Shown in pieces: positions 1 to 6,093 of a stretch of DNA of 7,100 nucleotides (its first letter is position 1; every line of letters starts with the position of its first letter). The notes under the pieces were generated by a model. It had not been told where the DNA came from. It was given only the letters and a program-made list of their open reading frames with translations, and ran no database searches. The DNA comes from Acidobacteriota bacterium (lineage in GTDB: Bacteria > Acidobacteriota > Terriglobia > Terriglobales > Acidobacteriaceae), in the NCBI GenBank assembly GCA_021811745.1, contig JAJZNH010000451.1, forward strand, positions 1 to 7,100, written 5' to 3'. Made by a program: the position numbers and the translations under genes.

Positions 1-1
1 G

Positions 2-2155
2 GTCCTTCAGTCTCGTTATCCGGGGACCAAGCGTTTCTCCCTGGAAGGCGTTACCGCGCTCATTCCGTTCCTCGATACGCTTCTGCATTGCGCAGCCGAG
101 CGCGGCATGAGCCAGGCCATCCTGGCCATGAGCCATCGTGGACGCTTGAATGTGATGGCAAACGTCATCGGTATTGCGCCTGCCGCGATCTTTTCCAAAT
201 TTGAAGATATTGACCCACGCAGCGTACTTGGCAGCGGGGACGTGAAATACCATCTGGGAGCAACCGGCCAGTGGAAGGATGCCGGGGGCAACACAATCGA
301 TCTCCACCTGGTATCGAATCCCAGCCACCTTGAAGCTGTCGGTCCGGTAGCCATGGGCCGCGCACGCGCGAAACAGGACCGATTTGGCAGCCAGGGCAAG
401 GACCGCGTACTGCCTGTGTTGATCCACGGCGACGCCGCCCTTGCCGGCCAGGGGATTTGTGCCGAGGCGCTCAACCTTGCGTCTGTGGACGGTTTCTCGG
501 TAGGCGGCAGCATTCAGGTGGTCGTGAACAATCTCATCGGCTTTACCGCCGGGCCCAACGAGTCGAACTCGTCGCTCTTTGCTTCCGATGTGGCAAAGCG
601 TCTGGACGTCCCCGTGTTGCACGTGAATGCGGAGGATCCGGACTGTGTTGTCCGCGCAGCGAGGTTTGCGGCCGACTACCGTTACACCTTTCATACCGAC
701 GTTCTCGTAGACTTGATTGGATATCGGCGTTACGGCCACAGTGAAATCGACGATCCGACCATCACACAACCTCTTCGCTATGGACGGATCAAGAATCATG
801 CTCCCCTCTACAGAATCTACTCGGAGCAAATTGAGGTTGATCCTGCAGAACTGGTTAATCAGGTCCAGTCTGCGCTGGCGGCGGAAAAATCTGCGGCCGG
901 CCGGATGAGGAAATCGGCCTCGCTTGCCACTTTGCCCGCATACTGGGGACCGTACCACGGAGGATGCTACAAGACCGAGGACGAATTGGACACGGGCATT
1001 CCTATCGAGCGTCTGCGCAAGATCAGCGAAGGATTGATCGCCCATCCGGACGGCTTTCACATCCATCCCAAGATCAGGAAACTCCTTGAACAGCGAGCCG
1101 AGATGGGGCGGAACAAGCGGCCGGTGGATTATGCGATGGCCGAGGCTCTTGCCTTCGGATCGCTTCTTCTCGAGGGAACGCCTGTGCGGCTGAGCGGCCA
1201 GGACAGCCGGCGTGGCACGTTCAGCCAGCGCCACAGCGTGCTCGTCGATACCGAGACGGAGCAAACTTACATTCCGCTGGCCCATCTCGGGCCCGATCAA
1301 GCGCGGTTTGAAGTCTACAACTCGATTCTCTCGGAAGCCGCAGTGCTCGGCTTCGAGTACGGATTCAGCCGCGATTATCCTGAGGCGCTCGTTCTATGGG
1401 AGGCGCAGTTTGGTGACTTCGCAAATGGGGCGCAGGTGATCATCGATCAGTTCATCGCAGCCGGCGAAGATAAATGGGATCTGCTGAGCGGACTTGTTCT
1501 GCTGCTGCCCCACGGCTACGAGGGGCAGGGACCTGAACACTCGAGTGCGCGCATCGAGCGATACCTGCAACTGGCTGCGCGCGACAACATCCAGATCTGC
1601 CAGCCTTCCACCGCAGCCCAGTACTTTCATCTTCTGCGGCGGCAGGCGCTACGTTCCTGGCGCAAGCCTCTGATTGTCTTCACCCCGAAAAGCATGTTGC
1701 GCAACCCCGATGCGGCATCGCATTTAGAAGAATTCGCGGCGCCTGGATTCCGGAAGGTGCTGCTGGAAACAGAGATCGAGAACCCGAAACGCCTGCTCTT
1801 CTGTACGGGCAAAATCGGTCATGAACTACGGATGGAGCGCGCCCGGCGTAAAGATGCGAATACTGGAATCCTGTCTGTTGAGCAGCTCTACCCATGGCCG
1901 GCTGACGAGATCGCCGCGGCGCTCGACCGGTGTCCCAAGGCGCATGAGATTGTGTGGGTGCAGGAGGAGCCGGCCAACATGGGGTCGCTGTCGTTCGTTG
2001 TGCCGAGGCTGCGACGCCTCGCGCGCGGGCGTCAGGTGCACTCTGTGAAGCGATCGGCTGCCGCCAGCCCCGCTACTGGTTCCGCCAAGGCGCATACGCT
2101 CGAACAAAAGACGCTGTTGGCAGCGAGCTTTGGCGGCGAATTGAAAGTGTCGTAG
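2..2155 (+). CDS. sucA: 2-oxoglutarate dehydrogenase E1 component, 5'-truncated by window edge
   Basis: This is the thiamine-diphosphate-dependent E1 subunit of the 2-oxoglutarate dehydrogenase complex. It decarboxylates 2-oxoglutarate and passes the succinyl group to the lipoyl group of E2 in the cytoplasmic TCA cycle. The frame is open from base 2, so the true start lies left of the window; 717 residues are visible. E1 proteins of this family are usually about 930 residues, so roughly the first 200 are missing. Family hallmarks appear in order: KRFSLEG near base 32, HRGRLNV near 134, NPSHLE at 317-334, the ThDP/metal motif GDAALAGQG (428-454) ending in VVNN near 532, YRRYGHSEIDDP near 722, SGQDSRRGTFSQRH near 1193, EAQFGDFANGAQV near 1400 and LLPHGYEGQGPEHSSAR near 1501-1551. 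The C-terminus keeps the EQLYPWP and QEEPANMG motifs. No E2 (sucB) gene follows; the next gene converges on it 6 bases later with no clear terminator between. Identity is very secure. Confidence 0.97.
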   Translation, partial: VLQSRYPGTKRFSLEGVTALIPFLDTLLHCAAERGMSQAILAMSHRGRLNVMANVIGIAPAAIFSKFEDIDPRSVLGSGDVKYHLGATGQWKDAGGNTIDLHLVSNPSHLEAVGPVAMGRARAKQDRFGSQGKDRVLPVLIHGDAALAGQGICAEALNLASVDGFSVGGSIQVVVNNLIGFTAGPNESNSSLFASDVAKRLDVPVLHVNAEDPDCVVRAARFAADYRYTFHTDVLVDLIGYRRYGHSEIDDPTITQPLRYGRIKNHAPLYRIYSEQIEVDPAELVNQVQSALAAEKSAAGRMRKSASLATLPAYWGPYHGGCYKTEDELDTGIPIERLRKISEGLIAHPDGFHIHPKIRKLLEQRAEMGRNKRPVDYAMAEALAFGSLLLEGTPVRLSGQDSRRGTFSQRHSVLVDTETEQTYIPLAHLGPDQARFEVYNSILSEAAVLGFEYGFSRDYPEALVLWEAQFGDFANGAQVIIDQFIAAGEDKWDLLSGLVLLLPHGYEGQGPEHSSARIERYLQLAARDNIQICQPSTAAQYFHLLRRQALRSWRKPLIVFTPKSMLRNPDAASHLEEFAAPGFRKVLLETEIENPKRLLFCTGKIGHELRMERARRKDANTGILSVEQLYPWPADEIAAALDRCPKAHEIVWVQEEPANMGSLSFVVPRLRRLARGRQVHSVKRSAAASPATGSAKAHTLEQKTLLAASFGGELKVS

Positions 2156-2161
2156 CGGCGG

Positions 2162-2692
2162 TCAATAGTCCAGGCCCAATTGCAGCCGTGTCGCCTCCGA
2201 CATACGCTGTATCGTCCATGGAGGATCGAACACGATCTCGACGTGGACCTGACGGACGGTCGGAAGTCTAGTGAGTTTCTCTTCTACATCCGATTTGAGT
2301 ACCTGGCTCATTCCGCACCCGGGAGCGGTCATGGTCATCGCAATCTGAATGTCGTGGGCGCCGTTGTCTTCCGTGATTTCGCACGAATAAACAAGTCCCA
2401 GTTCGACTATATTGACCGGAATCTCGGGATCGTACACTGTTTTCAACTGATCCCACACCAATTGCTCGCTGAATTCGGCTGGCCTTTCTGTTTGGACTGC
2501 CGCGAAGCCCAGCGCATCGGCATCCCTCGCGTCGATGCGCATGAGCTGCCCATAGCCGGCGCTCACCGTGTAGCTGCCGCCGAGCTGCTGCGTAATCACG
2601 ACTGGCGTTCCCGCAGCTAAGATGTGGACATAGCCACTCGGAATCTCAGTGGCGGAACACTCGCGAGCTAACTTCACCACCTGGTGTGTCAT
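2162..2692 (-). CDS. sufT: Putative Fe-S cluster assembly protein SufT (MIP18/DUF59 family)
   Basis: This is a 176-residue protein matching the SufT family, whose members are about this length and assist maturation of iron-sulfur proteins in the cytoplasm, probably as a carrier or targeting factor. The N-terminal SufT-specific part includes IPSG (17-20), VVITQQLGGSYTV (31-43) and DARDADALG (54-62). The MIP18 domain follows, with VYDPEIPVNIVELGLVY (86-102), MTAPGCGM (121-128) containing the conserved Cys126 seen as a metal/cluster ligand in the family, and VFDPPWT (154-160). The ATG at 2692 gives the expected family N-terminus. It is the last gene of a probable minus-strand operon, 68 bases after the DUF488 gene. 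No other suf genes are visible, which is common for SufT encoded outside the main suf operon. The molecular role is known only in outline, but family assignment is strong. Confidence 0.93.
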   Translation of the reverse strand: MTHQVVKLARECSATEIPSGYVHILAAGTPVVITQQLGGSYTVSAGYGQLMRIDARDADALGFAAVQTERPAEFSEQLVWDQLKTVYDPEIPVNIVELGLVYSCEITEDNGAHDIQIAMTMTAPGCGMSQVLKSDVEEKLTRLPTVRQVHVEIVFDPPWTIQRMSEATRLQLGLDY

Positions 2693-2712
2693 CGTCTCTC
2701 TCTCTCCTCCAT
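2693..2712 (-). promoter_or_regulatory. Purine-rich ribosome binding region of sufT
   Basis: Read on the minus strand, the bases before the sufT ATG are GGAGG (2710-2706) followed by a GA-repeat up to the start codon. The perfect Shine-Dalgarno core lies 13 bases from the ATG, longer than usual, but the GAGAG units between offer weaker alternatives at normal spacing. The simple (GA)n tract could vary in length by slippage and so alter translation; this is inference. Confidence 0.5.
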
Positions 2713-2760
2713 ACGGAATGAAGTTCTTTTATTTACAGCTCAATAGTCTTCACATGGAAT

Positions 2761-3525
2761 TCAGCGTTTTTGCTGCAGGGCGTGTGGATGCACATTTGCT
2801 GATTGGCGTGTAGCGTCTTGCTGCAGTGCCGCGGCGATGGGATACGTGATCCGATCTCCAACTACGCGCGCCCATGGAGTAAGCGTGTGCATGCGCGCGC
2901 TGTTTTTGCCGGCTATCTCCTCCACCTGGAGTCCGCGAACAAGAAGTGCGTCCGCAATCAGGGAACGGTGACAGCGCCAGGGGACGGCTTCGGCGCACAT
3001 GATTGCCGTCGGCCGGCTTCGCGCGAGACGAATCAACTCCTTGAGGGCAACGTCAAACTCCGCGGTTTGCATGTAGTCGGCAAAGCCGCGGAAACTTGCG
3101 TTCCGCCAAGCGGTATTCAAGGAGTCCCGGTGTGCGTGTCTTAATCCACCAAGCCCGGTCATATGGATGTAACGAATTCCGGTCTCTTTCAACGGCGCGG
3201 GAAGCTGATCCTGGTTGAACTGCGGGTTGTGTCGCGAACGAGGAATGGTCCGCACATCGACGAGTTGCCGGATGCCGTGAGCTTGAAGAAGCGCAATGAA
3301 GTCGCCCAGAGGATGTGTGGAGTGGCCTACCGTCCAGAGCGTGATGCGGCGGTTTCCCTTTGGCTTATCATTGGCGGGGCCATGATTCAGGTTTGCCCGA
3401 ATCTTGGGGGATTGACCAGATGCGACACGTCGACGTTTTGCACTCTGACGCGCCTGAGGGGCAGAGCCGTCTTGACCTTTAAACGCGCGCTTCTTGTCCG
3501 CCTTCATTTCGCGATGCTTGGGCAT
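2761..3525 (-). CDS. DUF488 domain-containing protein
   Basis: A DUF488-family protein of unknown biochemical function, 254 residues from the start chosen here. The domain begins near residue 61 with ITLWTVGHSTHPLGDFIALLQ and continues with LVDVRTIPRSRHNPQFN (88-104), IRYIHMTGLGGLR (117-129) and the family signature CAEA...CHR with Cys177, Glu179, Cys185, His186 and Arg187. The frame stays open to 3711, but the ATG at 3525 is preferred: it has GGAAGGA at 3540-3534 with 8-base spacing, whereas longer forms would run deep into the preceding AhpD-like gene. Residues 1-60 are basic and low in complexity (many Lys, Arg, Gln, Ser), unlike the compact family core, so the start could lie later at a non-ATG codon. 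The gene overlaps the preceding gene by 47 bases, suggesting coupled translation. The CxE/CHR residues hint at a nucleic-acid or metal/thiol role, but no function is established. Confidence 0.85.
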   Translation of the reverse strand: MPKHREMKADKKRAFKGQDGSAPQARQSAKRRRVASGQSPKIRANLNHGPANDKPKGNRRITLWTVGHSTHPLGDFIALLQAHGIRQLVDVRTIPRSRHNPQFNQDQLPAPLKETGIRYIHMTGLGGLRHAHRDSLNTAWRNASFRGFADYMQTAEFDVALKELIRLARSRPTAIMCAEAVPWRCHRSLIADALLVRGLQVEEIAGKNSARMHTLTPWARVVGDRITYPIAAALQQDATRQSANVHPHALQQKR

Positions 3526-4003
3526 CGGCGTTGTCCTTCCCATCCTCTTGTTGACCCGGATTGTATGAACCGGGAATGGTCCGAAAGCTGATTGCCAGCC
3601 GGTTCCACCCATTGATTGCAACAATGGCGAACGTAAGGTCAACCAATTCTTTCTCGCTGAAATACCGCCGGGCGTTTTCGTACAGGGAATCCGCGACATG
3701 TCCTTCGCCAACTTTCGTCACGGCTTCGGTCCAGGCAAGCGCCGCACGTTCACGCTCGTTGAAGAACGGCGTCTCTTGCCACGCGACCAGCGCGTAAAGC
3801 CGCTGCTCCTGTTCGCCTTGCGCACGAGCATCCTTCGTGTGCATATCGATGCAGTAGGCACATCCATTGATTTGCGAGGCTCTGAGCTTCACCAACTCAA
3901 GCATTGAGCCTTCGAGGCCGCATTGCCGGACGTAATTCTCCAGTCCGCGCATTGCCTTCATCCCCTCCGGCGCTACTTTGCCGTATTGAATTCGAGGTTT
4001 CAT
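3479..4003 (-). CDS. AhpD-like carboxymuconolactone decarboxylase family protein
   Basis: A 174-residue protein of the carboxymuconolactone decarboxylase/AhpD-like group. Members of this subgroup with the CXXC motif act as small alkylhydroperoxidase-like thiol redox proteins; true gamma-carboxymuconolactone decarboxylases lack the motif. It begins MKPRIQYGKVAPEGMKAM and has the redox signature QINGCAYCIDMHTKDAR with Cys48, Cys51 and His55, then ERERAALAWTEAVT (83-96) and the family C-terminal block AIVAINGWNRLAISFRTIPGSY (126-147). The ATG at 4003 is chosen because AGGAG lies 8 bases upstream (4016-4012) and the N-terminus matches the family; the 28 extra residues possible to 4087 are unlike it. 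About 27 polar residues follow the usual end at GSY and run across the start of the next gene. It is the first gene of a probable minus-strand operon with the DUF488 gene and sufT. The physiological reductant and substrate are unknown. Confidence 0.92.
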   Translation of the reverse strand: MKPRIQYGKVAPEGMKAMRGLENYVRQCGLEGSMLELVKLRASQINGCAYCIDMHTKDARAQGEQEQRLYALVAWQETPFFNERERAALAWTEAVTKVGEGHVADSLYENARRYFSEKELVDLTFAIVAINGWNRLAISFRTIPGSYNPGQQEDGKDNADAQASRNEGGQEARV

Positions 4004-4054
4004 CCGTGCTTCTCCTGTCAACTGGAACTCCCTCTTGCACGCTTCCAGCACAAC

Positions 4055-4082
4055 ACAATATGCATTATCAAAATTTTCGCAA
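4055..4082 (-). promoter_or_regulatory. Possible sigma70-like promoter for the AhpD-like gene group
   Basis: On the minus strand, TTGCGA (4082-4077) and TATTGT (4060-4055) are separated by 16 bases, each matching four of six consensus positions. The site falls in an AT-rich island within GC-rich DNA and would give a leader of roughly 45 bases before the ATG at 4003. It was found by eye and is weak evidence. Confidence 0.3.
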
Positions 4083-4093
4083 CTCAACGCAGG

Positions 4094-4122
4094 ATGACTT
4101 CTGTCTCTCCCGTTGGTACAAA
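4094..4122 (+). promoter_or_regulatory. Possible sigma70-like promoter for the oxidoreductase gene group
   Basis: ATGACT (4094-4099) and TACAAA (4117-4122) are 17 bases apart, each matching four of six consensus positions, and would start transcription about 75 bases before the GTG at 4204. It lies back to back with the possible minus-strand promoter, their -35 elements 11 bases apart, which fits a shared divergent control region. Evidence is weak. Confidence 0.22.
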
Positions 4123-4203
4123 TCGCCTATTGTGAAGGATCAAATGGGGGGAGAGCATAAAGGTGGGCGTGGATAAGTCCATCCAGGACCGAAGGAGAAG
4201 GCC

Positions 4204-4941
4204 GTGACACCTGCCGTACAGCACGATTTTCTGGTGCGGCTCGGTGATTGCCGGGAAGTCGCCGAGCGCACCATCGCATGCCAGTTGGAGAAGCCTAGCG
4301 AGTTTACATTCAAACCGGGGCAATTCATCGAAATCAGCTTGCTGAATCCCCCTGAATCCGACTCTGAAGGCAATTCGCGCGCGTTTTCCATCGCCAGTGC
4401 GCCACAAGAAGACTTCCTACTGGTGGCAACCCGGTTGCGCAATTCGGCGTTCAAGAGAGTGTTGTCACATGCTTCGCCGGGAACTCAGGTCAAAATTGAC
4501 GGCCCCTTCGGCGACTTGCGGCTTCACAACGACAGTTCGCGTGCGGCGGTGATGTTGTGCGGCGGGATTGGAATCACGCCATTCCGCAGCATCCTTCTCA
4601 ATGCGGCGCATAATAAATCGCCTCATCGCATTTTCCTCTTCTATTCCAACCGCCGGCCGGAGGATACACCGTTTCTTAGCGAGTTGCAGGAGCTCGAAAA
4701 GAAGAACCCCAACTTCACATTGGTTGCGTGTATGACGGAAATGGAGAAGTCTTCACGCTCATGGAACGGCGAGAGGGGAAGAATCAACCCGCAGATGCTG
4801 GCGAAACACCTGTCTGGTCTCCCGTCTGCCATTTACTACATCACAGGACCGCCAGCCTTCGTCGCGGGTATACATACGATGCTTTCGGGTACTGGCGTGG
4901 ATGATGACAATATCCGGACCGAGGAATTCGGTGGCTATTGA
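4204..4941 (+). CDS. FAD/NAD(P)H-binding oxidoreductase, ferredoxin-NADP reductase family
   Basis: A 245-residue stand-alone flavoprotein reductase module of the ferredoxin-NADP(+) reductase superfamily, moving electrons between NAD(P)H, FAD and a partner. The N-terminal FAD-binding barrel includes FKPGQFIEISL (36-46) and the flavin motif RAFSIAS (59-65, Phe in the place often held by Tyr), followed by VKIDGPFGDL (96-105). The nucleotide-binding domain has CGGIGITPFRSI (119-130), FLFYSNRRPEDTPF (144-157) and YYITGPPAFV (211-220). The C-terminus IRTEEFGGY closes the module as in relatives, and no 2Fe-2S ferredoxin or globin domain is attached. The start is GTG at 4204, supported by AAGGAG at 4192-4197 with 6-base spacing. 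It is the first plus-strand gene after the divergent region and is 174 bases before the cysteine synthase-like gene. The electron partner is not visible; a sulfur-related or Fe-S role is inferred only from context. Confidence 0.9.
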   Translation: MTPAVQHDFLVRLGDCREVAERTIACQLEKPSEFTFKPGQFIEISLLNPPESDSEGNSRAFSIASAPQEDFLLVATRLRNSAFKRVLSHASPGTQVKIDGPFGDLRLHNDSSRAAVMLCGGIGITPFRSILLNAAHNKSPHRIFLFYSNRRPEDTPFLSELQELEKKNPNFTLVACMTEMEKSSRSWNGERGRINPQMLAKHLSGLPSAIYYITGPPAFVAGIHTMLSGTGVDDDNIRTEEFGGY

Positions 4942-4969
4942 ATATAGCCCGCAGAGAGGGACTGTAACT

Positions 4970-5011
4970 ATGCATAAGGCTTCCCGGCGATGTACGTTGC
5001 GCTGTCTATGA
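4970..5011 (+). CDS. Possible cysteine-containing leader peptide (13 codons)
   Basis: In the leader before the cysteine synthase-like gene, an ATG at 4970 opens a short frame encoding MHKASRRCTLRCL and ending at TGA 5009-5011. A purine-rich stretch GAGAGGG (4954-4960) lies about ten bases upstream and could serve as a ribosome binding site. Two of 13 codons are TGT (Cys8 and Cys12). Cysteine-rich leader ORFs controlling cysteine-synthesis operons are known in mycobacteria. Here the case rests on composition, position and the pairing potential of codons 11-12 with 5024-5029. An ORF this short can easily arise by chance. Confidence 0.28.
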   Translation: MHKASRRCTLRCL

Positions 5012-5018
5012 CCCAAAG

Positions 5019-5043
5019 CCTGCACAGCGACTGCTGGTTCAGG
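5019..5043 (+). promoter_or_regulatory. Leader hairpin upstream of the cysteine synthase-like gene
   Basis: CCTG (5019-5022) pairs with CAGG (5040-5043), and CAGC (5025-5028) with GCTG (5033-5036), around a GACT loop; unpaired CA and GTT separate the two helices. No run of T follows, so it is not a normal intrinsic terminator. Its left arm can instead pair with 5000-5005: CGCTGT there matches ACAGCG at 5024-5029, giving two mutually exclusive folds. A regulatory role is inference. Confidence 0.3.
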
Positions 5044-5115
5044 ATTTCGGGCTGATCATGCTGCGCAGAATTGATGGCCAGAACGGACGCTACTTTAGCC
5101 GGGCGCCTTACAACG

Positions 5116-6093
5116 ATGAATCACAAAACGCGGGTGTACGAGAACGTCTTTGAAATGATGCCGAGCGAGGAGAACCCTACGCCGCTCGTGCGCGTGAACC
5201 GGCTGAATCCCAACCTGGAATTCCCCCTCTACGCCAAGCTGGAATGGATGAATCCCTTTGGCTCGGTGAAGGACCGTGCCGCGTGGGCGTTGCTGCGCGA
5301 CCTTGAAGAGCGCGGTGAACTGCACGATGGCCGGGGCTTGGTCGAACCCACCTCCGGCAACACCGGCATCAGCCTGGCTGCTCTGGCGCGGGCGCGCGGT
5401 CATCGGCTGCTGGCCATTGTGCCCAATAAGGTTCCGTTTGAGAAAAAGGTGCTGCTCAAAATCGTGGGTGCCGATCTCGACATCGTCTCTGACGAGCTCT
5501 GCCCCGCACCCGGCCTTGGCGACGGATCCATCAATCTCGCCAAGACTTACGCCAAGGCGCAGGGCCACAAATACGTCATGCCCAATCAGTACGAGAACGC
5601 GAAGAATGTCGAGGCGCACGTCAAAACCACCGGGCCTGAGATTTGGAAGCAGACGCAAGGCCGCATCACGCATCTATTTACATCGCTTGGCACCTGCGGC
5701 ACCGTCACGGGCATTGCCCAGTTTTTACGCTGCAAGAATCCTGAAGTCAGAATTATTGCCGTGCAGCCTACCGAGGGCCACGACGTGCCGGGCTTGCGCA
5801 ACGTCTCCCAGCTCAGCGTTTCCAAGCTCTTCGACCCGTCCCTGGTCGACGAGATTCTCGAAATCGACTTTAACCTGGCCTACACCCGCGCGCTGGAGCT
5901 GTGCCAGAACGAAGGCCTCATAGCCGGTCCCAGCTCCGGCCTCATTCTTGAAGGCGCCCTTCGAATCGCCGCGCGCGACATGCGCGGTTTCGGCGTCATG
6001 ATCTTTCCCGACAACATCTTCAAATACACCTCAAACATGATCAAACACATCCCTGCGCTCGAGCCGCAGGACATCAAGGAGACGAGCCGATGA
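5116..6093 (+). CDS. PLP-dependent cysteine synthase family protein (CysM/CysK-like)
   Basis: A fold-type II pyridoxal-phosphate enzyme of the cysteine synthase/cystathionine beta-synthase family, expected to replace the side group of an activated serine (O-acetylserine or O-phosphoserine) with sulfide or another sulfur donor. From the start used here it has 325 residues. Visible motifs are NPTPLVRV (20-27), WMNPFGSVKDRAA with the PLP lysine at residue 52, EPTSGNTGIS (77-86, substrate and PLP loop), the phosphate-binding loop SLGTCGTVTG (190-199) and AGPSSG (270-275). The loop resembles the CysM/O-phosphoserine type more than the GTGGT form of classical CysK. ATG 5116 is preferred because it gives a family-like N-terminus, but ATG 5074 and TTG 5071 are in frame and none has a clear Shine-Dalgarno site. 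It overlaps the sulfurtransferase gene by ATGA, so joint translation is likely. No serine acetyltransferase is nearby. Substrate is undetermined; a related beta-replacement activity is possible. Confidence 0.9.
   Translation: MNHKTRVYENVFEMMPSEENPTPLVRVNRLNPNLEFPLYAKLEWMNPFGSVKDRAAWALLRDLEERGELHDGRGLVEPTSGNTGISLAALARARGHRLLAIVPNKVPFEKKVLLKIVGADLDIVSDELCPAPGLGDGSINLAKTYAKAQGHKYVMPNQYENAKNVEAHVKTTGPEIWKQTQGRITHLFTSLGTCGTVTGIAQFLRCKNPEVRIIAVQPTEGHDVPGLRNVSQLSVSKLFDPSLVDEILEIDFNLAYTRALELCQNEGLIAGPSSGLILEGALRIAARDMRGFGVMIFPDNIFKYTSNMIKHIPALEPQDIKETSR

Noticed and set aside
2689..2712. Seven-codon ORF (MEERERR) on the minus strand ending in TGA that overlaps the sufT ATG.
   Set aside because: It consists of the purine-rich ribosome binding tract itself, has no ribosome site of its own and is most simply a chance reading of a GA repeat.
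3526..3711. Longer DUF488 reading frame starting at 3711 or at the ATG at 3543.
   Set aside because: The 3711 form would lie almost entirely across the conserved AhpD-like gene; the ATG at 3543 has a purine stretch too close to it, while the ATG at 3525 has a well-spaced GGAAGGA.
4004..4087. 28-residue N-terminal extension of the AhpD-like protein.
   Set aside because: The ATG at 4003 has a good AGGAG site and the family-typical start, and the extension spans the possible promoter and AT-rich island.
5019..5043. Leader hairpin as an intrinsic transcription terminator.
   Set aside because: No T-run follows the stem, so it was kept only as a possible regulatory fold.
5276..5923. Long 215-residue frame on the plus strand inside the cysteine synthase-like gene.
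   Set aside because: It is a Ser/Arg/Pro-rich shadow of the real gene in another frame, caused by GC-biased codon use, with no family motifs.
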